This document shows positions 23,267 to 35,269 of a DNA stretch of 64,000 nucleotides, piece by piece. The position numbers and the translations under genes were made by a program. The DNA comes from Calonectria ilicicola (taxonomy: Eukaryota > Ascomycota > Sordariomycetes > Hypocreales > Nectriaceae): the NCBI GenBank assembly GCA_020809705.1, contig CP085827.1:4464001-4528000 (forward strand). Reading direction: 5' to 3'. Positions within the stretch are counted from its first letter, which is position 1, and every line of letters starts with the position of its first letter. The notes under the pieces were generated by a model. It was given only the letters and a program-made list of their open reading frames with translations. It had not been told where the DNA came from and ran no database searches.

Positions 23267-24479
23267 TTCTCACTGAGATTTTTGATGTGGCTTGATATAG
23301 TGGCGGTGGTGGCGGTACATCTCGGATTTTAGTTACCCTATAAACATAATTCATCTTCTAACATTTGCGAATTGGTTGATTTCTGATCTCCTTGCTGCTA
23401 TTTAATTCGTATTTAGACAGGGATCGAGCCAGGTATATATATCTAACTGATTCTCAACTGTTTCTCGCTATTAGCCTGGATTGGTGGCAGTCACCTACTC
23501 ATATTTTCACAGACATTGCTTTTCCTCACGTTGAAGTCTATTTTAATTGAGTATTTCTCGTCCAATGGACTTTCTTATTGTTCTATTTTCAAATCAGATT
23601 GTTTTCATGACAATAAGCCATCACGAGCTCCTGAAGGGGATACATATAAACAACCCTCCTCATTGGTATCGCTTGCGGTCCCTCTTGATTTGCCCTGTCC
23701 ATTGTTTTTTACCATTAAGAGACCGTATGCTGTATTATTTTTAATAAAGTATTGGGTAGCCACTGATACTTAATATTGAGGTCCTATATAATTTAGGTGA
23801 AATCGGATATGATGTATGTGAACGAGCATATCTTCGGAGTGCATCGTTAGGGAGGTTGGACTCGTTGTCTGATTGGAACCCTGCTAAGCCCCATGCCGTA
23901 TGTCTAAATAAAACATGCCAAAACTAAATTTATAGCCAATTTCATGTCTGGTCGGATGTGACACAGTTGCACACGTTCTAGCTCCGATTTTGAACAATTT
24001 AAGCAACCTGCCACTTTCATCAAACAGTGGACAAATCGCAACATAATTGGAAGGAATATGAGCTGGTGGTTTTCGATCATTTAATCTACTTCTTTATTTT
24101 TCTTATTTGGATGGGGGGTTATCATGCGATGACTTTCGGAAGATACCTTTTTTGTATCACGCTCGACAAGTCTCAGGTTTCTAAGATAGTTAGTACAGCG
24201 AAATATCCCGTTATGCACGGTAATTTCGTTAGATATAACCAAGCAAGCGTAAATATCTATTTATTTTGGAAAACCCGAGAATGTATCTTTCAGTTGTAGA
24301 AGTTTCTCTATGTTGCAACAAGTGACTCACAATATAATTATGAGAGGAGGGTAACCCATCCATATGATACGAGGAATGCCTGGTGGTACTATGAACCCGA
24401 GAATTGTGAAACAGAAGAGATATGCATACTGATCAACATAATTTATTTGTGAGAGTGTGACACTAATATTTGCGACTTT

Positions 24480-25330
24480 AGAATTGGTGATCAAGTCAAG
24501 GTCTGAATTTCATCAAGACCCATCGTCCAAGAACTGAACTAATTCCTGCGAACATTTCCCATCTTACGAGTTTAACCGAATTCTTAATTCTGGGGATAAA
24601 TTGTACAGAGATTTTGCTGGAAGTTCGATTTGATACATCTGACGAGTCAACCATTTCTATAATTTTGTAATGTGACATTCTTCTAAATTGACAGATGCCG
24701 AAATATTGAAACATGATGGAATAATAGGATATACTGACTAAAATAAACCACTATTTGAAATATTTTGACACCATTGAAGAATTGAAAGACCTCTCTACGC
24801 ATATCGTTCAATAGTTGGTTGATCGGGGCATTCCTGACTGAGAAGTAGTTGTGGGGGTTTGTAATGATCATGCATTGGTGAATTTGGATATCTCTATCTA
24901 TGAGAAAATTGGGAATCTGTATCAAGCCAAAATGAGCTCCATATATTTAAGGACTCATGGGTTCCTTGCATGACATAGGGACAGAGATTTGTGGCTGGCG
25001 GCTTGCGAAGTATCGATGAGAAAACAACTTTTCGTACCTTTCCTTCTCCACCATCAAAGAAAAGGTAAAATGCGGAAGGATAAATTCTCGATATTGGTGA
25101 AATTCGAGATGGCGGGGTACCAATTCGTGCTGGTTTACCTTTGTGACTGTATTTCGAGGATTGACAAGTCCATGCAAACGGGGAGACGGTGAGATTGCGT
25201 CATATGATATTGACAAATATTGCTTGAAATTGAGTCAAAATAGAAAACCTTGTGCAACTCAAACTTCAGCACGATTGAAAAAATCCAAGTCCTCAAGAAA
25301 ATCCTCGTTGTGCAACTATCCAACGGCTTG
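24480..25330 (+). pseudogene. Degenerate FunK1-type fungal protein kinase relic
   Basis: Fragments recalling FunK1 kinases (fungal-type protein kinase family) occur in the expected order and spacing, but in three different plus-strand frames broken by stops. IFKDSW at about 24946-24960 matches the family's conserved I-K-D-S-W. Nineteen codons later, EVSMRKQLFVPFLLHH (25007-25054) matches the E-A-T-x-K-G-V-V-N-V-A-R-Y-Y-H-H region position for position in spacing. About 70 codons further, QTSARLKKSKSS (about 25266-25301) matches the Ser-rich Q-T-x-A-x-L-P-P-S-K-R-S linker. Many stops are TGA, as expected from C-to-T change of CGA. No catalytic HRD or DFG-like segment remains. The comparison is to family motifs from memory and needs a protein search. 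Confidence 0.45.
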
Positions 25331-25629
25331 TTGTGTTGTACATGTTGACACAAGGTGTCGGCTAAATACCGGTTGCATCAAACGGCTGTCGACGGAAACA
25401 ACTGTCGCATCGATAAGCGTCACGTGCCTCAATTGGGGACCCCTGCGCTGCGTCATGGTGCCTCTGTGTGGCCACTCCATTAACGTGGCATCAAGCGACA
25501 GAGGACAGCGATATTACATGCTTTGCACGCGCGGCTGCGGAATTCAACAATGGGGATGCACCTGTGATTTGGTCATCTCACTGCGCATCTGAGAAATCCT
25601 CCGCCTCGTTAGATCCCCCCATGCCCAAG

Positions 25630-28479
25630 ATGCGGCTGGGCTGGTACGCCGGGGTAAGTCTCTCTCATTCTCATTAGCTGCGAGCTGGTAGCTCCATCGA
25701 CATGGAGCTGTGGCTTGGTCTCCCACTTGATGCTGATATGCCACCACGCAGGCATCGACGGCCCTCGCGGGCAGCGTCGTGCTCTCCGCCTTCTACCAAC
25801 GGGCCAACTTTTACTCGGCCATGGTTTATCTTGCCCAGAGCAATTTCTGTTTGCTGGTAGGTGTCCCGCACCGCGATTCCGGAATCCCGACGTCTCCCCT
25901 CCATCGGGTCACATGCTCACAGCCAACCACGCCCAGGTCTTGGTCAACTTTTCATTACTCCTCTACAGCAGCTTCATCTATGGCCTCACGCGACTATTCT
26001 TTGGACCCCTCCGCGCAGTGGAAGTCGAACAGCTTACTGAACGAGCCTGGTTTGCCATCACGGAAACATGTCTCGCCATGACCATTTTCAGGGAGGAGAT
26101 CGGCGCCTGGTTCCTTGTCATGTTCGCCGCCCTGGTCACTGGCAAAGTATGGGGATGGATTGGCGACGGAAGAGTTGAAGTACTCGAGCAGCAACCCCCC
26201 GCGAACCCCCGACTCTTCCACCTACGCCTCAGCGTCTCCCTAGCTCTCAGCTTCATGTACGACATTTATATTCTCCGATACACCATTAATACGGTGATAC
26301 AGCAAGCTCGACCCAACATGATGGTCATGTTCCTCTTCGAGTTCGCTGTCTTAGCTACCTGCTCCTGGAGAACTGGAGCTCGGTACGCCCTGTCGCTCAC
26401 TGAGCAGAACATCCAGGAGTCTCAGAAACGCAAGCGCTTAGCTGAGCGGAGACAAGAGATCCGGCAGGAGCGGGAAGCTATCATTAGGCGGCGACAAGCC
26501 GCTGAGGATGCCGGCGAAGAAGTTCCGGACAACCAGGAGCCGTTGCCCAGTGAAGATGACATTGATGAGATGGACATTGAGGTCCCAGGATGGGCAGCCA
26601 AGGGCGAATGGGTGCTTTGGCTGGATCTTCTGAGTGGTAAGTTGCACACGCCACTTGTTCATGCCAATGACTAACGAAAGCAGACATGATCAAACTCGGC
26701 ATCTACATTGCATTCTTCTTCATGCTCCTCACATTCTATGGCCTCCCAATTCATATCATGCGAGATCTATTCATGACGTCGCGCGACTTTGTTAAGCGAC
26801 TTGGCGCGCTACTCCGTTATCGCAAGGCAATTCAGGAAATGAATCGTTACCCAGATGCCACCCAGGAGGAACTTGCGAGAGAAGACACATGCATTATCTG
26901 TCGTGAGGAAATGCGACCTTGGGATCCAGAGAACACTCCTGGAGCAATTGACCGAGTCCGACCAAAGAAGCTACCATGTGGGCACATTCTGCACCTTGGC
27001 TGCCTTAAGAGCTGGCTGGAACGCCAACAAGTTTGCCCTACCTGCCGCAGTCCCGTCACCAGCGCTGAGGCTGCCCGTCCTGCACAGCAGCAGCGTGCTG
27101 CTGGCCTCCGGATTGAGATTGGGGGTGGACCGCGACCTGCTGCCCAGCAGCAACCTCCCGCTAACGGGGGTGATGCGCTGGCCCAGGGACAACAGGATGG
27201 TGCTGGAGCAGATCCCCAACCTAGAGCTGGTGGCCCGAGAATATTCAACCTGGGCCCCTTTCGGGTCGGATTTGGTGCCAATAACCAACAGGTTCGAGAA
27301 CTCGCACAGCAATTTGGACTGCCACAGGGCGGTGCCCTCAACCAGGGGCTTGCTCAGCCTGCACCCGCAGCTGCAACTCCCAACACTGCTCCCCAAACTG
27401 TGCCTCCTACACCTTCTCTGCCCTTGAATGGAGACAACATACAGAACATAGGGACTCTGCTACAACAAGCTGAGCAAATGATTCAGCGGGAAGTACAGTC
27501 GCTTCAAATGGCACAGCAAGAACTCAACATGGTTCACCTACTTACGACGGAAATTCATCGTATTCGCCAACGACAGCAACAATTGGACCTGGCAGCGCAG
27601 CCTGGCCAAAACCAGCCTGTCGTATCTCCCGTTGTCCATGCGCCCTCAATGCCTACTTTGGCTCAGCAATATCCTCATTATCCTCAAATGACAACCCAGA
27701 TGCCAACCCAGATGCCGACTCAAATTCCGACCCAGGTTGCCCTGACGCAACCGCTCGGTTTTCCTACGTTTCCTGCAGTTCCTCCACGAAACCAAAGCCC
27801 CTTGATGGCTCGTCACATGGCAGCTGGCAATACCACCCCTATTCCGGCTGGAAGCGCAGACTTGCCAGAGGGTGTTGTTATTCCTCCTGGCTGGTCCCTA
27901 TTACCGCTCCAAAGAGTTGATGGCCCCTCAACTCAACCCTCTCCTCAGCCAGGCCCTTCGGCCACGAATGGGGAGACTAGCGCTATCCAACCTCCCTCCA
28001 TCATACAACCATTATCGACCGACAACCGTAGCAATGAGACCCAATCCGTCACAGCACCCCCGCAATCAGTGTCAATCGAAGATTCAGCAACTCGCCGCTC
28101 AACCCCTGCTGCCCAACTGGTCCGGAATGTTGAGCCTACTCCCGTTGTGGCACCCAGCCCAAGGATGCCCAATTGGGGAGGATCTGCACAGCTTTTTGGG
28201 ACCAGTTCGCGGCTGGATCAGGCAGAACCCGCTGCTCAGGTTGAAACACAAGCTGAGACATCTGTAAACCGCACCGCTGCTGCTGAGCTGACCCAGCAGG
28301 ACTCGGAAGCGGAACGTAAGGCCGAGGTTCAACAGGAGGAGGAAGATTCGAGCGAGCCAAGTGACTCGGATGACCCGCCGAATGAGCCCATAGCCAAGGG
28401 TAAGGGAAGGGCGGCAACCGTTGAGGATGCCGGTGATGAAGATGAAGAAGATGATGATAGCGACATGGAACATCTATAG
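25630..28479 (+). CDS. HRD1: Hrd1-type ER membrane RING-H2 E3 ubiquitin ligase
   Basis: Four exons, 25630-25653, 25752-25856, 25937-26636 and 26684-28479, join to 874 residues with consistent phases. The protein is the membrane ubiquitin ligase of ER-associated degradation. The N-terminal half is hydrophobic with several membrane segments (about residues 1-300), including the conserved opening MRLGWYAG and the [16 protein letters not shown] helix. A RING-H2 domain at about 346-397 has all eight ligands ([19 protein letters not shown]). The rest is a long disordered Pro/Gln/Ser-rich tail with an acidic end. An ATG 9 nt upstream (25621) is in frame, but the downstream one gives the usual N-terminus. 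The acidic, Arg-rich loop before the last membrane helix (about residues 205-250) contains an [12 protein letters not shown] segment. The gene converges on glycogenin. Confidence 0.95.
27687..27738 (+). repeat. Short repeat encoding MPTQ units in the Hrd1 tail
   Basis: A 12-nt unit of the type atgccaacccag is repeated about four times with drift and encodes M/I-P-T-Q tetrapeptides in the disordered C-terminal tail of the Hrd1 protein. Confidence 0.75.
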
Positions 28480-29486
28480 TAAAAAGGCGACCTCAAGAAT
28501 GATGGATGCTGGAGTGGATGTGTGTTCACAGCCTCCTGTTCCAATGCCATCATTTCGCCTCACTACTCTCTCAACCTCCGTGTAGAATATTGGTCTTGGA
28601 AGGTTGATCACACCCACCGATTTTTGACCAAACAATCTGAGACTGCATTTGTGCTAGTGAGCCAATGGCGTGGAATCAACATTATGGCGCTGGAGGAGTT
28701 TTCTTTATTTTTGGCTTGTAGTTTTACCAACATTGACTGATGGACTCTCTCGATACAGGGTGCCCGATAGCTCGCCAGGTAGTTTAGCTTAGTTTGATAG
28801 CGACAGAAGATATGCGCTTCTCACACGAGACTGAATGTTTTTGACCAAGTACCAATGAATGTAACGATCTGGCGCTGTAATTGAAAACGGAGTAACATAA
28901 GTTATCAAGCTACGAGGTAGGCTGCAGGTAGGCGTTAAGATGGTAAATTGGTGATGGGGCATTTTTGTAGAGGTGTAGATGTTGGGACGCACAAGTCATG
29001 ATTATGAATGCATAGGATTGAACACGAGGTACGCCAACGGGAAAGAAAAAGCTTGCAAGTTAAAAAACAAAGGGTAGAGCATTCCTACTTTCAATAACAG
29101 CAGAATGAGGAGACGCTCGCTCACACATGCATGATCGTAAGAGACAATGCCCGTCAATGCCAATCAAAGACTCCCTCGTCATCCTCCTCCGACATTCCCT
29201 CCCTGCTCCATGGGTCTCGGAACGGTGACAAAGAATTGGACAGGAGATGGTACAAGATAAAAAGGCAAACAAAAGAGAAACAAGAATGAAAGACCTAATT
29301 CGTGGCACCCGTATAGTAACAATGCCTTCGATAACCCCGATTTCCAGCATACATGTCCGTCAAGCCCGTATACATTAGTCGTTTCCTCCGCATCCTCGGT
29401 CGATACATGTTAATTTAGTAAAGGATCGGACTTTTGTTAGTGTTAGCTGGGTAACTCGAAATGAATCACTTAACAGCTGTTCGCTC
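28480..29486. other. Convergent intergenic region between HRD1 and glycogenin genes
   Basis: About 1 kb separates two stop codons and presumably holds both 3' untranslated regions. Only short chance frames are seen and no RNA gene is recognised. Confidence 0.55.
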
Positions 29487-32246
29487 TCATGTTTCGAGCA
29501 CATCTCGCTCCTCCTCGGTGGGTGGCAGCGGCGTCTCTCGCTCCGGAACCACCTCACCCTTCTCCCAGGCCGCTCCGGGGCCGGAGTAGCTGGGCTCAGG
29601 GATGGACGGCTGTGGAGCGAGACTGGATTCGAAGCTTCCGCTGCCTATGTTGCGCAAGATGCTCGTAGTCGCCTCGCCTTTTACCGGCTGGGGACTGAGC
29701 ACGCCGGAAGCCGACTGCGCAACATAGGTTGGCGACTTCACATCCCCAGACCCAAAGGGCAGCGGGCGCGATGGAATCTCACGACCCACGTCGGCCACTT
29801 CACCCTTGGGGTCTTCAACTTCGCTGCTCCCAAACTTTTGCATAAGCACCTCGGACTGACGCCGAGCTAATTGCTGCAGTCGTTCCATGGGATCCTGGTG
29901 ACGTAGCACCATGTCAGTCAACTCACAAACACAATCCTCTGGTCCCCATGTTCTCCCGTGCACACATACCCAATCAGACTGGGTAGGCACTCCCTCCGCC
30001 TCTGGAAGCTGCCGTGGCTCCACCTCCCCGCCGGCTCCAGCTTCGCCGCCAGACCAGAATGGCTGTCGACGGACCGGAGCCGGAGTGACTGGCAAGCTGG
30101 GCCGCTCCGCTTCGGTAGGGAAATCGGTCAGCTTGAAGCCACGAAGGGGGAAGTTGCTGAAACCTCCGCTCTTCAGCCCACCAAGACGCCCCGTAAACCC
30201 TTGGCTCTTTCCACGGCGGTGCCCCTGGAGACCTTCTACGTAGCGTTCAATCTCCGGCACCTCATCCCACGCGTTCACGCGTGTATAAGAGGTCCAAGGG
30301 TCTGACGGTGCAGACCTGGTGGCTGTTGGTGTGAGCGGGGTTGACGGTTCGCTCTTGGCGTCCGTCGTTACCGATCCTAAGACAGACGATCCCTCCCGGT
30401 GCTCACTCCAGGATAGAGCCTCCTCAGGAGCCGGCGGTGGCTGGTCCCCGGCAAAGCTTCTCAAAGGCGGAGGTCGATGTCGTTCCCAAGGGAAAATTTC
30501 AGGAGGTGGCGCTGAGGAAGCAGCTGGACGCTCCTTTGGCACCTCGTACCACATGTTCCTGGGCGGACTCGGGTACCGCTCGGGGGGAATGAACGGGGCC
30601 GTGTCTTGCGACATCTCGTAGTGGGTCGAAGGGAAGTTCATCGCTTCGGGTTGCGAATCGGCAGGAGGCGGTTGTCTGAGAACAGAGTTAGACCTTGTAT
30701 ACACCAGAATTGTTCAAGGGACGAGAGCTTACCTCTGAGCGTCCCAGCTGTGCATTGGGATAGGACGTGGCTCAGGCTTGTGCTCCGCAGGCGGAGCTCC
30801 TCCATGATCGGGACGATGATCGGACACCTGTTGCTCTGTCCGAGCCTCAGCTTGGGTCCCTGAATCATAACCAGCAGGCTCGCTGTGGGAAGTAGAGTGC
30901 GACACAGGGGGGGTCGAATCAGGGCCCGATGTCCCGGCCTTGGTTTCCTCATCATGACTAGGCTCATGATAGCGACCATGATCTTCATGATGCTCATGGT
31001 GCTCATGATGCTCATGGTGTCCATGGTCACCTTCATGGTGGTGAGACCCGGGTTGATCGTGACCTGAAGGTTTGGGGTGCAAATCTTTCACAGGCGTAGG
31101 GTCATAGTAACCCTCGTAATCATGCTCACCAGTATCAGCCTGCTCATGAGTAGGCTGAGGGTGGAATTCGCCCTTGGTGAAGTACTGTACATATTCGGTC
31201 CCAGGAGGGAGTGCTTCGGGGGCCGATTCCTAGATGGCATGTTAGTGGACGTGAAGAGGGCAGGGAAATGACTGCCGTAGATTTGTACCTTGACTCTATA
31301 ATGACGATCGTAGACTGCCCACCACCTCCCCACCATTTCGTCAAATGGACCATCGCCGTGTGGTGCGTCGCGGCCTGTGAACCAGGGTTTTTCGGCACCA
31401 ATAAAGTGAACTATGTTGATACTGGACTGGAAGTGTCGGAAAGCTGGGATATACTGGTAATGTGCAGACGGTGTGACGTTGTAGGTGAAGCTCAAGCGGT
31501 GATACTTGTCTCCAAAGTGCATGTTAATAAGACCCTGATCGGCGCCGTCAAAGGAGACGCCTCTCTCCGCCATGGCCATCATGGCATAGTAGTCGCCCAT
31601 GTTGGGGGTCAGCACCATGACACCTGTATTGAAGAGGTCGGGCCACCCAATGTCGGGGGCCGCGGCAAACGGCTCGGGAATGTCGAAGAGCTCGTCGGGG
31701 GCTCGATAAGCGACGACATCTGCGTCAATGTAGACAACCTTTGAAAACTCAGTGAGCTTCCATAGATTGATCTTGGTGAATGCTGAGTGCAAATCGGCAC
31801 GGTTCATTAGGTGCAAGTTAGCCGGGTAGTCATTGCGAATGCGCGACACCGGGAAAATATAATCATAGACAGTCTGGGAGACAGGGAGGGCCATTTTGTT
31901 AGCACTTGTAGGTCTGAATGAAGGTGAAGTGGGATCTCACCCTCAGCTGCGTTATCGTCTCTGCAGAGACGGAGTCGAGCGTGACCAGAATGGCCAGCTT
32001 GATCTTGGTGCCAGCATCGCGAAGGGAATGTGCAAGGACGAGGGCGCCTGGAGAAAACGGGTCAGTTACAGGTGCTTCGGGGCCGATTGGGTTGGATTGA
32101 CGGACCTGGTAGGTACGAGTCGCTTAAAAGAAGCTATTCGCGAAGAATCAGTACAGAATCCTAGGTGGGCGCGAGGCGAGCGCGGGTGCGCATCCAAAAG
32201 TCTGACGAACCGTGGCATAAACTAAGTTCCGGCCTGGCGCAGCCAT
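29487..32246 (-). CDS. Glycogenin (GT8 self-glucosylating glycogen primer)
   Basis: Seven exons on the minus strand, 32211-32246, 32106-32133, 31941-32047, 31289-31873, 30733-31229, 29970-30675 and 29487-29894, give 788 residues in unbroken phase. The GT8 catalytic domain occupies about residues 1-250, starting with VYATLLLSDSYLPGALVLAHSL across the first three exons, followed by the metal-binding DAD motif (107-109, in VVYIDADVV) and the LFNTGVMVL and GADQGLIN elements. A long disordered tail follows, with a His-rich segment, and a SDWDP motif formed exactly across the last intron, as in other fungal glycogenins. The protein primes glycogen by glucosylating itself in the cytosol. The last intron (75 nt, 29895-29969) keeps the frame open, so it is easily missed. 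The first intron uses an unusual donor, GTTCGT. Confidence 0.94.
30965..31045 (-). repeat. Repeat encoding the His/Glu-rich segment of glycogenin
   Basis: Alternating catgatg- and catggtg-type units (read on the plus strand as atgatgctcatggtgctc and relatives) encode a run of HHEHHEHH-like residues in exon 5. Repetition at DNA level suggests slippage expansion. Confidence 0.8.
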
Positions 32247-35200
32247 GGCTGAGCTCCGCAACAGCTGTAAGACGAGCTTGGAGCCGGATGCCCAAGTCGT
32301 CTATGGGCAGCGAGACAGGTTAGCAACCCATGAGGGAGCGGGAGGTTTGGGAGAGGAACGAAGAGGAGAAGGAGAGAGAGGGAGAGAGAAAAAAAAAGAG
32401 AGCGCGGGCAAGGTGGAGGTGGGAAGAAAGCGTGTTCGGGCCGCCGATGTCGTCGTTTCGCGACACACTCAGGGTACACAACCAGCCAGAGTGTGTGTCG
32501 TGTGGTGGTGTTTTGGGCTGAATTGGGAGGCAATTACTGGAGGAGGAGGGGAAGCAGAGCAGGCCCGGAGCAAGGATGAGCGAGTGAGAGATGCGACGTG
32601 ACGTGACGTGAGGCGGCAAGTCGGGAGGAGAGAGGAGGCCAGGGCGGGTGGTGATGTGATGATCCGATGGTGGAGGGGGATCCCTCCTGTAAGTGCAGCG
32701 CAAGTTCCCAGTAAGATGCGCCGAGCTCCAGTGGGGCCTTGGGCTTGCAGCAGAGGCCCTGTCATGACTGTATTGGGCAAGGTCCTCCCTGCGACCCCCG
32801 GGTCTCCGAGCCTCGAACGTCAAACGGCTCTGCTTCTCCCTGTAATTTTGGGTGCCTCCGGTGGCGTCAAGATTGGGGGGACGAGGCCCAAGGGCCAGGG
32901 ACAGTGGATCTGCTCGCTCAGATCGGCGGGGGTGGATTACTTGGTTTATTATTATCCATTGGAAAAACATGAACAAAGCTATGAGCCACCATTTCTCAGA
33001 TAAAGAAGCGGCGGGGACTGGGTGAATTGTGGGTTCAAAATAAAGAGGGGAGGGAGGTGTAGAAAAAAAAACAAACAAATAAGACCCTTGATATGTTTTT
33101 TTATTATTATGGTGCACTAGAGAACAAAACCGTTGCATCCGGGGAATCTGCCCCCCCTCTCCTCATGCGCAGAACCGAATTGGGGGGGTGGTAAATGATA
33201 CAACACTGCATCTCCATAATAAGCCAACCCGACCTCTTCTGCTGCAACTTTACCATTTCATGCTGCGCGGAGGGCAACATGAACCAACCACCAAGCTCAA
33301 TGGCCCACGCCTGCTTTCCCGTTTAGCGCCGCTGAAGAAATTTTTTTTTCCCTTGATGTTTTGCTTTTTGCTTCTCATTTCGCGCTCGAGCGTGCAACGA
33401 CAAGGCTTGACTCTCCCCTAGTCGGTTTGGCCATGCTCGTCAGCGTCGGTGGCGGCGGGGCGGCGGCCATGGTTAGACAGGGCACCATCTCGCATCTGCG
33501 AAACTGCTGCTGTGCGAGCGAGCCACCGTTAGCTAGTTACAGACTCATCTGTCATTCCACGCGGCTGGAGCTCGAGGGAGCTTGGGCCATCCCGCCAGAA
33601 TAGCCCGTCAATTCGCCCGGCCACACAGGCTGAGCAGAAGGGAAATTGCTGCATCTCTGGGCTCGCGATACGAAATGTATGCACCTGCACAAGGCACGCT
33701 GTAGCGCATCATCGACCGATGGTCTTCTGATTGTTACCCGGCGGTGCCCCTCACACTCGCATCGCACATATGCACACTTACGCGCTCTCAGTCCCCAGCT
33801 GGCTCGCTTCGTTGCAGTGGCCCATGATCCATCCCTGAACCTCGACCACAATCCGACACCAACGCCGAAGCCAACGATGTAAATACGACGCGCGACACCC
33901 CTCCCTTTGGTTCTGTCTCTTGGCTCATCAATCCATTCCAGGCCACACTTGCGCCAGAAACCGCCAGATAACTTCATGCCGTGCCATGCCGTACGGGCAA
34001 GACACCAGTCTCCCATGCCATGGCAATTCATGGCCTGCCCAAATAGCCCGTTCTCGTGTAACCAACCCACGGAGCACGTACCCCTCGCTCCGATGGGCCC
34101 CGGCCGAATTCACATCTCAACTTCCCTTGGCACAGGGATTTTTTTTTCGCAACACCCCTGTCGCTTGTCTCAACAAAGCCTTCACTCCTGATTTCCTTTT
34201 TTTCATGATGCCCCAACTGTCTTGCAGACTCCAACTCCGCCAGACCCCCGAAGCTAAGACGGTCCATGCCTGGGGCTGCATTTCCAACTTGGGGAAAACC
34301 TACTCCGATGACGAATCGACCACAATCCAAACAAAGGGACAGGCTATTACCACGCAACAATGTTGTGGATGATATGACGAAGACCCCGTCTGATCGCCAG
34401 ACACAAAAGACAAGGGCCCAACCCGACATCTCCCTCGCACTGACAAACTCACCCACCTGCCACTTATGCCGAGCTACTATGTAGCAAGGAAACAAACATA
34501 TGCAATGGTAAATCTCTGCCTACCGAGGACATACAATTGCCATTCCAGCACACCATCACCTTTTGTCCAGTCCAAATAGATGATTCCCCCGCTTCCCCAC
34601 ACCCCGCAGTGGGTGACTCCGCTCGTGCAGATGATGTGGAATCCTCCCACGCACCACACTGAAAGAGTGGCCTTGACTTCACATATGATGGGGCGAATTC
34701 ACCTCTGCATCATGCCATTGATCATCTCCCAGACCATCACATGGCCCTTCCCGCCGGCACATAAGCATGGCGATCCCTGTAACCTGCACATCTACCGGCT
34801 GCAGTTCCAAGTTATGGTGAATCGTGATACAGTGAATATAGTAGCCGACATACTCCGTCTATACATGATTAAAACCTCCCCAGGTGTGCGTGAGCATGCA
34901 TCTATCTACACCATCTCCCTTGTACTGTTTTTGGCTTCCCCACGCCGGGATCCAAGAAGCCGTCGGACGAAGCCACACCCGTCTCGGCCAATCAATACAA
35001 GCTAGCTTTCTAAATGCAACGTGCACTTGAGTTATGTCTCAAACTCAATTTGCAACTGGCGCCAATCTTGGAATAGCACGGCAAGATAGGAACGAGGAAA
35101 GGGGTCCAGGCTCTGCAGCTTATTATTCCTATCTTTTCCCCCATACCTCGCCGCCCTTCAATGATAAATCCCTTTAGTCACCAAATGGCTTATCAGTCTC

Positions 35201-35269
35201 CTCTTGGTTACTTGGCCACGTTGCCAAATATTGCTTCTTGAAAATGTTCTAGAGCTCTCAGAGCTACAT
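32247..35269. other. 3-kb non-coding region upstream of glycogenin
   Basis: This is the promoter side of the glycogenin gene and the 3' side of the CDF transporter gene. A purine-rich tract (about 32326-32420) sits in the glycogenin leader region. Other visible elements are T-runs at about 33093-33110 and 33341-33349. Overlapping open frames on both strands show no family signature. Confidence 0.5.

Larger units (their letters stand above)
23020..25340. other. AT-rich, decayed block
   Basis: From shortly upstream of the carboxymuconolactone-decarboxylase-like gene to about 25340 the sequence becomes visibly AT-rich, with stop codons in all frames and no intact gene. Composition returns abruptly to normal near 25340, about 290 nt before the HRD1 start. 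This pattern is typical of sequence that has undergone repeat-induced point mutation in ascomycetes, but I have not computed dinucleotide indices. The 3' half holds the kinase relic annotated separately. Confidence 0.65.

Noticed and set aside
33552..34070. 172-residue minus-strand open frame
   Set aside because: Trp/Arg/Cys-rich chance sequence without homology cues, in non-coding DNA upstream of glycogenin.
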